DNA of 64,000 nt from Cellulomonas sp. 73-92 (GTDB lineage: Bacteria; Actinomycetota; Actinomycetes; Actinomycetales; Cellulomonadaceae): assembly GCF_001898175.1 (NCBI RefSeq), contig NZ_MKTH01000024.1:41493-105492 (forward strand). The letters are read 5' to 3'. Every line of letters starts with the position of its first letter. Within the stretch, counting starts at the first letter, position 1. The position numbers and the translations under genes are program-made. The notes under the pieces were generated by a model that worked only from the letters and a program-made list of their open reading frames with translations, made no database searches and was not told the origin of the DNA. Positions 34,631-43,457 of this stretch are shown one piece after another.

Positions 34631-36157
34631 GTGTCGGCACAGCTGATCTTCGACCTCATCGCCAACGACAAGTCCGGCAAGACGGTCGACTCCTTCGCGG
34701 GCAAGGTCACCGGCACGATCGGCGGGGCGTTCAACAAGCTGAGCTCGACGGTCGGCGGGGAGTTCGGCGACGTCCTGGGCAAGGTCGGCTCGATGATCGA
34801 GGGCATCGGCGGCAAGACGAAGACGACCGCGGACAAGCTCGGCCTGGTCGGCGGCGGCGTCGTCGGTCTGGGTGCGGCGATGTCGATGTTCTCCTCGTCC
34901 AACGTGCAGGCCGACAAGCAGCTGGAGGCCGCCTTCACCGGCGCCGGCGAGTCGATCGACGACTACCGGGCCCGCATCGACGAGACGGTCAAGGCCAACC
35001 AGAAGTTCGGCAAGTCGGACGACGACACCAAGAACGCGTTGGCCACCCTCACCGAGGTCCTCGGCGACCCGACGAAGGCCCTGAACGACATGGGCCTGGT
35101 GGCCGACTACGCGGCCGCCAAGCACTCGTCGCTGCAGGACGCCGCCGACACCCTCGGCAAGGCTCTGGGCGGCGGGTCGACGAAGGCGTTCACCGCGTAC
35201 GGGGTGCAGATCAAGACCGCCGCGGACGGCACGAAGGACATCGACGGCGCCGTGGCGGAGCTGTCGGGCAAGCTGCAGGGGCAGGCCGCGGCCAGCGTCG
35301 ACACGTTCGCCGGCAAGGTCGGCGTGCTCAAGACGCAGGCCGAGGACACGGCGGCGGACTTCGCGGCCAAGCTCGGCCCGGCGGTCACGATCGCCGGCGG
35401 CGCGCTGACCGGGTTCTCCGCGGTGATGCAGATCGCCTCTGCGGTGAAGACCGCCCACGCGGTGGCTGCCGCGGCCGCGACGGCGGCGACCCAGGCCGAG
35501 TCGGTGGCCACCGGCGAGGCAACGGTCGCCCAGACCGGTTTCAACGTGGCGATGCTGTCCAACCCGGTCACGTGGATCGTGCTCGGTGTGGTGGCCCTGA
35601 TCGCCGCGATCGTGCTGCTGGCCACCCACTGGGACAAGGTCAAGGAGGCCGGCGCCGCGGCGTGGGATTGGATCAAGGGCGCCTGGTCGTCCGCCGGTGA
35701 GTGGTTCTCCGGCATCGGCGACCACATCGCCGGCATCTTCACCAGCCTGCCCGACAAGCTCAAGACGGTCGGGACCACCGTCGCGAACGTGCTGACGTGG
35801 CCGATCCGCACCGAGTTCAACGGCCTGGCGGACATCTACAACGATTCGATCGGCAAGATCCACGTCACGCTGCCGAGCTGGCTGGGCGGCGCGTCGTTCT
35901 CCATGCCGCAGATGCCCCACATCCCGGCGTTCGCGTCGGGCGTCACGGGTTTCGGTGGCGGCCTGGCCTGGACCGGTGAGGACGGCCCCGAGCTCGCCTA
36001 TCACCCGGCCGGGACGAACGTCTACCCGGCAGGCAACGCGGCCCCGGTGCAGCTGCGCCGTGAGGACCTGGACTACCTGGCCGACCGGCTCGCTGCCCTC
36101 ATGGGTGTCGCCTCCCGCGACGCGGCGGTCCGCACCCTGAAGGCGGCCCTGCGGTGA
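34631..36157 (+). CDS. Tape measure protein (short)
   Basis: 508 aa from a GTG. Gly/Ala/Lys-rich helical N-terminal region (DSFAGKVTGTIGGAFNKL), long coiled segments, a hydrophobic stretch at ~312-340 (WIVLGVVALIAAIVLLA) and a C-terminal SGVTGFGGGLAWTGEDGPELAY motif common near the end of tape measures. By the usual ~1.5 A per residue this predicts a tail of roughly 75 nm, short for a siphovirus. Confidence 0.85.
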   Translation: MSAQLIFDLIANDKSGKTVDSFAGKVTGTIGGAFNKLSSTVGGEFGDVLGKVGSMIEGIGGKTKTTADKLGLVGGGVVGLGAAMSMFSSSNVQADKQLEAAFTGAGESIDDYRARIDETVKANQKFGKSDDDTKNALATLTEVLGDPTKALNDMGLVADYAAAKHSSLQDAADTLGKALGGGSTKAFTAYGVQIKTAADGTKDIDGAVAELSGKLQGQAAASVDTFAGKVGVLKTQAEDTAADFAAKLGPAVTIAGGALTGFSAVMQIASAVKTAHAVAAAAATAATQAESVATGEATVAQTGFNVAMLSNPVTWIVLGVVALIAAIVLLATHWDKVKEAGAAAWDWIKGAWSSAGEWFSGIGDHIAGIFTSLPDKLKTVGTTVANVLTWPIRTEFNGLADIYNDSIGKIHVTLPSWLGGASFSMPQMPHIPAFASGVTGFGGGLAWTGEDGPELAYHPAGTNVYPAGNAAPVQLRREDLDYLADRLAALMGVASRDAAVRTLKAALR

Positions 36158-36927
36158 GCGTCGCCCTGGCCGCCACCCTGGTCGGGTCGAGCGACCCACA
36201 GAAGGTCATCCTGTCGATCACTGGCATGACGACCGGTGCCAGCTGGTCGATCGCGGCCTCCACGGCGGGGGCGTCGTGGACCGTTCCCGGTGCTCAGGGC
36301 GTCTCGAACGGCTCGACCGTCACCCTCGTGGACGACCGCTGCCCCACGAATCAGACTGTCAACTGGGCCTTGACAGTCAATGGGGCGATCGCCGCGACCG
36401 CGACCCTCACGGTCCCGTGCGGCTCACCCATGGTCCTCACGTCCCTGGACGGTGCCACCGTCGCGGCAATCGACCTGGCCTCCGGTGAGCTGCCCCGCAC
36501 CGGCTCCCCTCGGGTGGCGGTCGTACGTCCGGCAGGCCGGGGCTCGGGAATCCCGTTCTCCGACATCGCCGGCGGCGACAGCTGGAAGTGGGACCTGGAG
36601 GTCGACGGTCCGAACAGTGCCCTGCTGGACGCGATGCTCGGTACCGGCAAGCCGCTGGTGATGCGCTCCTCCCCCGGCTACGGCGACCTGTCCGGGACGG
36701 TGATCCTGCAGCCGACGGCCTGGGACAGCTCGCTGCTGTCGCCCCTGTCGAGGTGGCGCACGTGGCACCTGTCCGCCGAGGAGATCGACGAGCCGGAGCC
36801 GAGCACCGCCCAGGTCGCCTTCAGCTGGGACTACATCGACGCCCTCGGCTTGACGTGGGACCAGTTCGACGCCCTGGCCCTCACGTGGGACCAGCTCGAC
36901 GCGTTCGATTGGAGCACGCTGGCATGA
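36154..36927 (+). CDS. Minor tail protein (distal-tail-like) with WDQ repeats
   Basis: 257 aa, GTG in a GTGA overlap with the tape measure. Two beta-rich halves; the second (LDGATVAAIDLASGELPRTG) resembles distal tail proteins. The C-terminus carries a degenerate tandem repeat: DALGLTWDQFDALALTWDQL then DAFDW. It follows the tape measure as expected for Dit-like proteins. Confidence 0.65.
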   Translation: MSVALAATLVGSSDPQKVILSITGMTTGASWSIAASTAGASWTVPGAQGVSNGSTVTLVDDRCPTNQTVNWALTVNGAIAATATLTVPCGSPMVLTSLDGATVAAIDLASGELPRTGSPRVAVVRPAGRGSGIPFSDIAGGDSWKWDLEVDGPNSALLDAMLGTGKPLVMRSSPGYGDLSGTVILQPTAWDSSLLSPLSRWRTWHLSAEEIDEPEPSTAQVAFSWDYIDALGLTWDQFDALALTWDQLDAFDWSTLA

Positions 36928-38012
36928 TCGCGCTCGCGGGCCTGACCAGCGAAGTCCTTGCTGGTGCGCCACGGTGGGGCTGCAAGATCTCCTCGTGGCT
37001 GGGCAGCACGTTCCTGCGGGACGTGCCGATCGTGTCCGGCAAGCTGACGAGCAAGACCACCACGGACGTCCTGCACACCCTGTCGATCACGGTCCGCCGC
37101 TTCGACCACGGCTTCGACTGGCGTCCCGGGTCGGACCCGCTGCACCCGCTGGCCCGCTACGGCCAGGAGCTGGACGTGTCGGTGCTTGTCGGGTCGGCGG
37201 TCAGCGACCAGGTCTGGACGGTCCGCAAGGCCCGCGTCCTGATCACCGACTGGGACGACGACGACAACGGCAACGTGGTCGTCACCGGCGAGTCGCGGCT
37301 GCGGCGCATCAAGGACGACAGGCCGGCGGTGCCGCTCGTGCCGGCGACGGGCGGCACCCTGGCCTCTGAGGCGCTGCGGATCCTGCCCCCGGGCATGGGT
37401 CTGGCGGTCGATGCGACGCTGGCGGACCGGGCGGTGCCGTCGACGATGGTGTGGGGCACGGACCGGCTGGCGGCCCTGCAGGACATCGCCACCGCGTGGC
37501 CGGCACTGCTACGGGTCGACACCTGGGGGCAGATCGTCATGGCGGCGCCCCTGCCACAGGTCCCCACGCCGGTGTTGACGCTCACCGACGGCAAGGGCGG
37601 CACCGTGGTGGCGGTCCCCCGTTCGGACACCCGGTCCGGCTCGGCGAACCGCATCGTGGCCCGCTCGAGCGCTTCAGGGGCAGAGGACGTGCAGGCGGTC
37701 GCGGAGCAGGCCACAGGACCGATGGCTGTCACCGGCCCGTACGGGGCCGTGACGACCGAGTGGAGCAGCCCGCTGCTGGGGAACGTCGCGCAGGCGCAGG
37801 CGGCCGCGGCGACCATGCTCGCTCGCTCGCTAGTGTCCGCCGCGATCTTGCCGGTCGTGCACGCCCCGGATCCGCGCCTCGAGCTGGACGACCCGGTGGC
37901 CGTCGTGCGTCGTGGTGAGCCGCTGTGGGGTTGGGTGACGGGCACCGAGCTGCCGTTGACGGTGTCCGACATCGGCTCCGGGCAGCGCACCGATGTGGGG
38001 GTGGGGACGTGA
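36924..38012 (+). CDS. Minor tail protein (Tal/DUF5047-like)
   Basis: 362 aa, ATG in an ATGA overlap. Contains a beta-rich N-terminal domain and a central segment with LLRVDTWGQIVMAAPLP, similar to the DUF5047-type minor tail proteins of actinophages. Presumably part of the tail tip. No hydrolase motif is visible. Confidence 0.65.
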   Translation: MIALAGLTSEVLAGAPRWGCKISSWLGSTFLRDVPIVSGKLTSKTTTDVLHTLSITVRRFDHGFDWRPGSDPLHPLARYGQELDVSVLVGSAVSDQVWTVRKARVLITDWDDDDNGNVVVTGESRLRRIKDDRPAVPLVPATGGTLASEALRILPPGMGLAVDATLADRAVPSTMVWGTDRLAALQDIATAWPALLRVDTWGQIVMAAPLPQVPTPVLTLTDGKGGTVVAVPRSDTRSGSANRIVARSSASGAEDVQAVAEQATGPMAVTGPYGAVTTEWSSPLLGNVAQAQAAAATMLARSLVSAAILPVVHAPDPRLELDDPVAVVRRGEPLWGWVTGTELPLTVSDIGSGQRTDVGVGT

Positions 38013-39040
38013 GCAGCGGTCTCGACGTGCTCGGTGCGCTGTCCGCGTCGATGCCGCAGGCTCCCGGCCCGGGCGAGGATCCGGGCCTTGTCGTGGTGGG
38101 CACCGTCTACGCCATCGACGTGCCCAACGTTCGGGTCCAGGTGATGATCCGGGGTGCGCTCATGTGGTTGCCAGCCGAGCCTGGCCGCTACCGGGTTGCT
38201 GCGACCACGCTGAGCGTCTCGCAGGGCAAGGCACGCGTCCTGGTCTCCTCCACGACGGGTCGCCCGGTCCTGGTCCTTGGACCGGTGGACTCGGATGCCG
38301 CTGTCCAGGCCGGCACGGTCACGGCGACGGCGAGCTCGCCGCCCACGGTGACGCTGACGCTGCGCGGCGTGTCCCGCACCCTGCCGGCGATCCCCTCGAC
38401 GTACACCGTCAGCTCGCAGGCCTGGGTCCTGACCGACGACTGGGGCACCCCGGTTCTCGTGCTCGGGCCGACCACCGCCGCCGCCGACGGAACCCCGACA
38501 GCCCCGACTCCGCCACCAGGCGCGACCACGGTCGCGTTCACGACGACGATCTCGCCCACCTGGTCGTCCACCTGGGAGGTCAAGGTGGGGCACTGGACCG
38601 ACGAGGGTTCGTACTGGAACACCGGCCGCTACGGCGGATCGAGCACCCTGTACGAGGGCGACAAGTACGGCTCGGGCTCGCTGCGGGGTCTGGCCACCTA
38701 CGGCGACCAGATCGTCAACCTGGGCGCGCTGTCGATCCAGTCGATCGGGGTCGCCGTCCGCGGCGTCGGCCTCTCCCCGGCAGACGCCGGTTCGGCGGTC
38801 ACCCTGCAGGGAGCCCCCTACGGCTCCAAGCCGGCCGGGATGCCCGCCGCCAGCGGGGACACCGTCACCGTCGTGCCGGGTCCCGGGCCCCTCCAGGCGC
38901 TGACCTCCCCGATGTGCGAGGCGCTGCGCACCGGCGCCGCCAAGAGCCTGGCGCTCGTCGGCGCTACCTACGCCGCCTGTGCCGGCGCCGGCAACGGCGA
39001 CGGCATGGTCCTGACCGTCACCGGAACGAGGGCCGCCTGA
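38009..39040 (+). CDS. Minor tail/tail-tip protein
   Basis: 343 aa, GTG in a GTGA overlap. The N-terminal ~150 residues carry an OB-like segment (VVVGTVYAIDVPNVRVQVMI). A Pro/Thr hinge near residue 160 leads to a beta-rich C-terminal domain with aromatic patches (WSSTWEVKVGHWTDEGSYW), suggestive of receptor or carbohydrate contact. Role inferred from position. Confidence 0.6.
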   Translation: MSSGLDVLGALSASMPQAPGPGEDPGLVVVGTVYAIDVPNVRVQVMIRGALMWLPAEPGRYRVAATTLSVSQGKARVLVSSTTGRPVLVLGPVDSDAAVQAGTVTATASSPPTVTLTLRGVSRTLPAIPSTYTVSSQAWVLTDDWGTPVLVLGPTTAAADGTPTAPTPPPGATTVAFTTTISPTWSSTWEVKVGHWTDEGSYWNTGRYGGSSTLYEGDKYGSGSLRGLATYGDQIVNLGALSIQSIGVAVRGVGLSPADAGSAVTLQGAPYGSKPAGMPAASGDTVTVVPGPGPLQALTSPMCEALRTGAAKSLALVGATYAACAGAGNGDGMVLTVTGTRAA

Positions 39041-39150
39041 TGTGGGGTATCTGCCAGATCTGCGGGGTCGTCGTCGCCGACGAGCAGCTGCACACCGACT
39101 GGCATGCCGCCCACGGCGACGTCGCCCCCGATCCCGTCCCGACCACCTAG
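39040..39150 (+). CDS. 36-aa zinc-finger microprotein
   Basis: MWGICQICGVVVADEQLHTDWHAAHG is a compact CxxC...H(x3-4)H zinc-finger pattern (shown here in under 27 residues as motif CQIC, LHTDWHAAH). The ATG overlaps the tail-protein stop (TGATG) and GGAGGTG follows for the next gene. Similar tiny zinc proteins occur among actinophage tail genes. Function unknown. Confidence 0.6.
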   Translation: MWGICQICGVVVADEQLHTDWHAAHGDVAPDPVPTT

Positions 39151-39161
39151 GAGGTGCACCG

Positions 39162-39758
39162 ATGGGCACTGACGCCGCCAAGCACGTCATCCCCGCCGGT
39201 TCCGACGGCGCTCGCCGTCAGACCCTGCTCGACCTGATCGCGTCGGCCCACGACGTGATCCCCGTCGCGAACGCCACCGAGCGGGCCACCGTCCTGGCGG
39301 GCCTGGTCGCTGCCGGCCGCAACCCGGCCATCGCTCCCGTCTACGTCGACCAGCTGGACGTCGGCCTGGTGCTTCGCAACGTCACCACGAGCGACGCGAA
39401 CTGGGCGACGATCGCCAACGACTCCACCGCGTGGACGACGCCGACCCTGGTGAACGGATGGCTCGTCTACAGCAACCCGCCCTACGAGTCCCCCGCCTAC
39501 CGCAAGCTCAACGGCGTCGTGTACCTGGCCGGCTTCATCAAGTCGGGCTCCACCGGAACGATCTTCACCCTGCCTGCCGGGTTCCGGCCCACCAAGGTCG
39601 CCACGTTCGTCGTCGCGTCCGGTACAGGTTCGGCTGTCGTAGCGGTGAACAGCACGACGCTGCCCGCCGACGGTCAGGTGCAGGTGGCCGCCTACGGATC
39701 CGGTGGCTCGAACGCCAACGTGTCCCTGCGCGGCATCAGCTTCCCCGCCGAGGTCTAG
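39162..39758 (+). CDS. Tail fibre/receptor-binding-like protein
   Basis: 198 aa. Helical N-terminal ~65 residues (attachment part) followed by a beta-rich C-terminal domain (LNGVVYLAGFIKSGSTGTIF, LPAGFRPTKVATFVV) like the tip domains of phage fibres and baseplate receptor-binding proteins. Last gene of the tail module. Confidence 0.65.
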   Translation: MGTDAAKHVIPAGSDGARRQTLLDLIASAHDVIPVANATERATVLAGLVAAGRNPAIAPVYVDQLDVGLVLRNVTTSDANWATIANDSTAWTTPTLVNGWLVYSNPPYESPAYRKLNGVVYLAGFIKSGSTGTIFTLPAGFRPTKVATFVVASGTGSAVVAVNSTTLPADGQVQVAAYGSGGSNANVSLRGISFPAEV

Positions 39759-39818
39759 AAGGGGCGGCCCGACTGCGGTCGGACATCCCCTGAGCTCGTT
39801 GATCGTTCCCAACCTCCC

Positions 39819-39844
39819 AGCCCCGCCGCGTCCGCGACGGGGCT
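39819..39844 (+). terminator. Hairpin between tail and lysis modules
   Basis: AGCCCCGCCGCG pairs with CGACGGGGCT-type right arm around TCCG (one mismatch), 60 bases after the tail fibre gene and before the amidase. No U-tract. Confidence 0.6.
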
Positions 39845-39866
39845 TCGTCATGCAAGGAGGCTCCTG

Positions 39867-40808
39867 ATGCTCACGATCTTGTCGCCGAACCGGTACCCGG
39901 GCCGGATCTCCCCGGTGCGGTACGTGGTGATCCACACGATGGAGGTCGACGAGAACGACCCGAACGTGGCCGAGGCGGTCGCCCGGGTCTTCGCGACCCC
40001 GGCGCGGCAGGCCTCGGCGCACGTGTGCGTCGACACCGACTCGGCGGTGCGGTGCGTGGCCGACGAGGACACCGCGTGGGCTGCCCCCGGAGCGAACGCT
40101 GCCGGGCTGCAGATCGAGCTCGCGGGGCGGGCCGGGCAGACCACGGCCGACTGGCAGGACGCCGCCTCGCAGGCGGTCCTGGCGCGCGCTGCTGGGGTGT
40201 GCGCCGACTGGGTCGCCAAGTTCGGGATCCCACTGCGGCACCTGAGCGTCGCCGAGCTGGCGGCCGGCACCACCAAGGGCTTCATCGGTCACGTCGACGC
40301 CAGCCAGGCCTTCCACGCCTCCGACCACTGGGACCCGGGCACCGGCTTCCCGTGGGACCAGTTCCTGGCGATGGTCGCCGCGGCCGCCGGCACCACGCCC
40401 GCCCAGCCGCCGGTGCCCGTGCCGGCCGTCGAGCCGCACATCGACGAAGACGGGATCCGCGGCCCGGTCACGATCGGCCGCTGGCAGCAGGTCATGGGCA
40501 CCCCGGTCGACAAGACCATCTCGACGCCCCGCTCCACGCTCATCGAGCACGACCAGGCCTACCTGAACAGCGTCGTGGCCTCCAGCCACATCCAGGACCT
40601 CACGGGCAAGCCGGCGCTCGAGGTCGACGGGGACGAGGGGCCGCTGACGATCGTCGTGCGGCAGTTCTGGCTCTACAACACCCAGGCGCAGGCCGTGCTC
40701 GGCCGCGGGCCGCGCACCAGCGACTTCGACCGCGACGCCGGCCCCGAGACCACTCGGCTGCACCAGCACGCTCTCAACCTGGCCCACACCGCGTCGGGCC
40801 GGTACTGA
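39867..40808 (+). CDS. Endolysin: N-acetylmuramoyl-L-alanine amidase
   Basis: 313 aa. Amidase_2 domain at ~10-170 with zinc ligands His23 (VVIHTME), His142 (GHVDAS) and Asp/Cys position at 156 (WDPGTGFPW). The C-terminal ~130 residues contain two PGB-like repeats (DGIRGPVTIGRWQQVMG and DGDEGPLTIVVRQFWL), a binding domain typical of actinophage lysins. Cuts the peptidoglycan stem peptide at lysis. Confidence 0.92.
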   Translation: MLTILSPNRYPGRISPVRYVVIHTMEVDENDPNVAEAVARVFATPARQASAHVCVDTDSAVRCVADEDTAWAAPGANAAGLQIELAGRAGQTTADWQDAASQAVLARAAGVCADWVAKFGIPLRHLSVAELAAGTTKGFIGHVDASQAFHASDHWDPGTGFPWDQFLAMVAAAAGTTPAQPPVPVPAVEPHIDEDGIRGPVTIGRWQQVMGTPVDKTISTPRSTLIEHDQAYLNSVVASSHIQDLTGKPALEVDGDEGPLTIVVRQFWLYNTQAQAVLGRGPRTSDFDRDAGPETTRLHQHALNLAHTASGRY

Positions 40809-40815
40809 GGTGACG

Positions 40816-41193
40816 ATGCCGTACATCACCGAGCCGCCGTGGGCGCGATGGTCGCAACTGGTCGCGCTCGCTGGACGGTACGCGCTCCTGCTGCTGCTGG
40901 GACTTCTCACCTGGGACGTCGACGGCTACGCCAAGCTGCTGCAGGCCGCCGGAGCCGTCGTGGCGGGGTCTGCCGCGGTCGCCCTCGTCGGCATCGTGAT
41001 GCGGTCGTACCGCCTGGAGTGGGTGATGCTGCCGCCGCTGATCACCGCACTGCTGTGGGTGGCGCTCCTCATTCAGCACGGCGCCGACTTCGTCGTCACG
41101 CTCCTGGTCGTAGGACTGGCCGTGGCCCAGGCCGACCGGCTGGTGTACCTGACCCGCGTCGCGAGCAAGCTCCGCGCCCTGCCGAAGGGATGA
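40816..41193 (+). CDS. Lysis-region membrane protein, possible holin
   Basis: 125 aa with four predicted TM helices (LLLLLGLL, AAGAVVAGSAAVALVGIV, LPPLITALLWVALLI, FVVTLLVVGLAV). Located directly after the endolysin. It may be a holin or a lysis modulator. GAGG lies 6 bases before the ATG; a GTG at 40810 is an alternative. Confidence 0.65.
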   Translation: MPYITEPPWARWSQLVALAGRYALLLLLGLLTWDVDGYAKLLQAAGAVVAGSAAVALVGIVMRSYRLEWVMLPPLITALLWVALLIQHGADFVVTLLVVGLAVAQADRLVYLTRVASKLRALPKG

Positions 41194-41197
41194 CCAC

Positions 41198-41482
41198 GTG
41201 AGCGACACCGCCGTCCTGGCGATCGTCACAGCCGTGGGTGGGGCGTCGTGGATCGCTACCATCGTCCGCGCCTGGCTGGACCACCGTGACCGGACCACCG
41301 CCCGTGAGGCCGACGCCGACAACCGGTTCACCGGCCGGCTCGAGCGCCGCCTGGAGGCCACCGAACGCCGCCTGTCCACGGTGGAGAACGACCTCGAGGA
41401 CGAGCGGACGTTCACCTCGCTGCTCGTCGTCGCCCTCGCCCGCGCCGGCATCCCTATCCCCGACCGTCCCACGCGCCGCTGA
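41198..41482 (+). CDS. Lysis-region membrane/coiled-coil protein
   Basis: 94 aa. One N-terminal TM helix (AVLAIVTAVGGASWIATIV) then a coiled coil (RLERRLEATERRLSTVENDLE). This anchored coiled-coil plan is found in the DUF2746-type lysis-cassette proteins of actinophages. GTG start. Confidence 0.65.
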   Translation: MSDTAVLAIVTAVGGASWIATIVRAWLDHRDRTTAREADADNRFTGRLERRLEATERRLSTVENDLEDERTFTSLLVVALARAGIPIPDRPTRR

Positions 41483-41510
41483 TCAACCCAACATGACCTG
41501 AGGAGGTCAC

Positions 41511-41909
41511 ATGCTCACCCAGTACGCCAAGGCGATCGCCGCCATCATCGCGGCCGCGCTCGCGGTGATCGGCGCCGCCATCACGGACGGCACGATCACC
41601 CCCGTGGAGGCGGTCACGATCGCCATCGCGATCCTGACTGCAGTCGTCGTCTACCTCGTCCCCAACTTCGACGCCGGCGCGCAGGCCTACGCCAAGGGGG
41701 TCGCCGCGTTCCTCGGCGCCGGCCTTGCAGCCCTGGCCACCGTTCTCGCGAGTACCACCGGCTGGGCCACCGTGACGCTGTCCGACTGGATCACCGTGGC
41801 GCTGGCCGCGCTCGGCGGTATCGGCGTCGTCGTCGTGCCCAACCTGAAGCCGACGAGCGCGCCGAGCATCACGAGCTCCAGCACGACGAGTGACGTCTCC
41901 CGGACCTGA
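41511..41909 (+). CDS. Holin-like protein
   Basis: 132 aa with four hydrophobic segments (AIAAIIAAALAVIGAAIT, AVTIAIAILTAVVVYLVP, GVAAFLGAGLAALATVLA, WITVALAALGGIGVVVVP) and a short polar tail. GAGGAGG precedes the ATG. The Ala-rich multi-TM profile and place at the end of the lysis cassette fit a holin. Confidence 0.7.
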   Translation: MLTQYAKAIAAIIAAALAVIGAAITDGTITPVEAVTIAIAILTAVVVYLVPNFDAGAQAYAKGVAAFLGAGLAALATVLASTTGWATVTLSDWITVALAALGGIGVVVVPNLKPTSAPSITSSSTTSDVSRT

Positions 41910-41916
41910 GCCTCAC

Positions 41917-41982
41917 CGCACGAACGAAGCGGGCCCCCGTCTCACCCCTTCACCGGGTGGGGCGGGGGCCCGCTTTCGTGCG
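41917..41982. terminator. Large hairpin between convergent holin and lipoprotein genes
   Basis: CGCACGAA...AAGCGGGCCCCCG pairs with its complement down to TTCGTGCG at 41975-41982, with only small internal mismatches and a short TTCACC-type loop. It is long and symmetrical, lies between the rightward lysis gene and the leftward lysogeny operon, and probably terminates both. Confidence 0.8.
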
Positions 41983-41983
41983 T

Positions 41984-42520
41984 TCAGCCGGCCAGGGCGG
42001 CCTTGAAGGCGGCTTCCTGGGTGCCGTCGTTGGCGACCCCGACGACATTGCCTGCTCGCACGATGTGCGCCTCGGTGATGCCGTAGGAGCCCACGGCCGT
42101 CACGAAGGTCTTGTAGTTCGCGTCGGAGGTGATCAGGTACAGCTGGGCCTTCGTGCCGTTGAACGTGCAGGTGCCCCACTCGTCGACGCCGGGGGCCATG
42201 TCCGAGCCGACGGCCCAGCCGGTGCAGCCGATCCTGACGGCTGCCGCGGCGAGCGGATCGCTGGGTGCCGCCGGTGTGGTGGGTGCCGCGCTCGTCGGGA
42301 TCTGGGTAGGGCCGCTGCTGGCGCGCTGCGGGGAACTGGCGGCGGAGCTGGTCGGATCGGCCGCGGCGCCGCTGGAGGGCGCTGAGGCGGGCGTCTGGCT
42401 GCCGGAGCATCCCGCCAGCGCGGCAGCCAGGACGACGGCGAGGGTGAGGGTTCGTGTGCGCACGACGGCGATGATGCTCCGCTCGAGGTGCGTGCGGGGG
42501 CGGTTCTGCGGGTGGTTCAT
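41984..42520 (-). CDS. Prophage lipoprotein, candidate superinfection-exclusion factor
   Basis: 178 aa. Basic N-terminus, hydrophobic core and lipobox LAGC with the lipidated Cys38, then a ~55-residue Ser/Ala/Pro/Thr linker and a globular domain with a Cys pair (GCTGWAVGSDMAPGVDEWGTC). Its ATG overlaps the integrase stop (ATGA), so it is translationally coupled to integrase in the lysogeny operon. Surface lipoproteins in this setting often block superinfection; that role is inferred. Related to host lipoproteins of unknown function otherwise. Confidence 0.8.
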   Translation of the reverse strand: MNHPQNRPRTHLERSIIAVVRTRTLTLAVVLAAALAGCSGSQTPASAPSSGAAADPTSSAASSPQRASSGPTQIPTSAAPTTPAAPSDPLAAAAVRIGCTGWAVGSDMAPGVDEWGTCTFNGTKAQLYLITSDANYKTFVTAVGSYGITEAHIVRAGNVVGVANDGTQEAAFKAALAG

Positions 42521-43365
42521 GCTGCCTTCCTGACCTCGGTGGTGTGCGGCTGCTCGGCGAGCGGTCGCAGGCGCGCCAGCCCGGCGCGCTGCTGGTCGGC
42601 GTGGACCTTGGTGTACAGCGCGGTGGTGTTCAGCGAGGCGTGCCGCATGAGCTCCTGCACGATGCGCACGTCGACGCCGGAGCCGAGCAGGCTGGTGCCG
42701 AACCAGTGCCGCAGCTGGTGGCCGGTGGCGTTGACGCCGGCCCGGCGGATCGCCCGGGCGACCACACCACCCACGGAGTGGGCTTGCACGTGGCTGGTGG
42801 GGTCGCGGTAGGCGGGGAACCACCAGCCGCGTCGCGGCATGCTGGCCGCGTCGGCGGCGATGACCTCGTGCAGCGGGTTGACCGCGACCACGCCGCCCTT
42901 GCCGACCACGGTGACGGTGCCGGCGATCAGGTCGATGTCCTCGCCGCGGAACTTGGCGACCTCGTGCCGGCGCAGCCCCTGGTAGGCCATGAGGTGCAGC
43001 ATGACGCGAGTGCGGTGGTGCATCCGCGAGCCGAGCACGAGCTCCAGGCCCTCGTCGGCGACCGGCCGCGGCTGCCGACGCGGCACGCGTGGGCTGCGCA
43101 GGTTCTCGGTCGGGTCGTCGGGTCGCACGCCGGCGCGCTGCAGGTGGCTCGACCAGGTGTGCACCGCGCCGTAGTACTTCTGCCGGGTGCCCGGCGAGAA
43201 GCTCGGGGTCGTCAGCCAGGCGACGACGTCCTCCTCGAGCAGCCCGGTCGCCGGCTTGCCGGTCGCCTTCGCGCACTCGGTGACGATGCGGGCGCGCTCG
43301 CTGATGGTGCGCTCCGCCAGGCCCTCGGCGCGCATCTTGGCGGCCCAGATGTCGATCTCGGACAT
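42517..43365 (-). CDS. int: Tyrosine integrase
   Basis: 282 aa. SAM-like core-binding domain at ~1-90, catalytic domain at ~100-265 with Arg132 (QGLRRHE), Lys156 (VGKGG), His216/Arg219 (HQLRH), His242 (MRHAS) and nucleophile Tyr251 (ALYTKV). No N-terminal arm-binding domain is obvious. GGAAGGA precedes the ATG. It ends in RKAA, an ssrA-like tail. It is next to attR and oriented towards the lysis genes. Catalyses recombination between the 40-bp cores. Confidence 0.95.
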   Translation of the reverse strand: MSEIDIWAAKMRAEGLAERTISERARIVTECAKATGKPATGLLEEDVVAWLTTPSFSPGTRQKYYGAVHTWSSHLQRAGVRPDDPTENLRSPRVPRRQPRPVADEGLELVLGSRMHHRTRVMLHLMAYQGLRRHEVAKFRGEDIDLIAGTVTVVGKGGVVAVNPLHEVIAADAASMPRRGWWFPAYRDPTSHVQAHSVGGVVARAIRRAGVNATGHQLRHWFGTSLLGSGVDVRIVQELMRHASLNTTALYTKVHADQQRAGLARLRPLAEQPHTTEVRKAA

Positions 43366-43457
43366 GGACGGTCGTCCTTCCAGGTAGGGGGTTGGACAGA
43401 CCCATCGGCCGCAGCAGCGGCCACGTGCACCGGACGGCGCGGACTTCGCCCCGGCGA

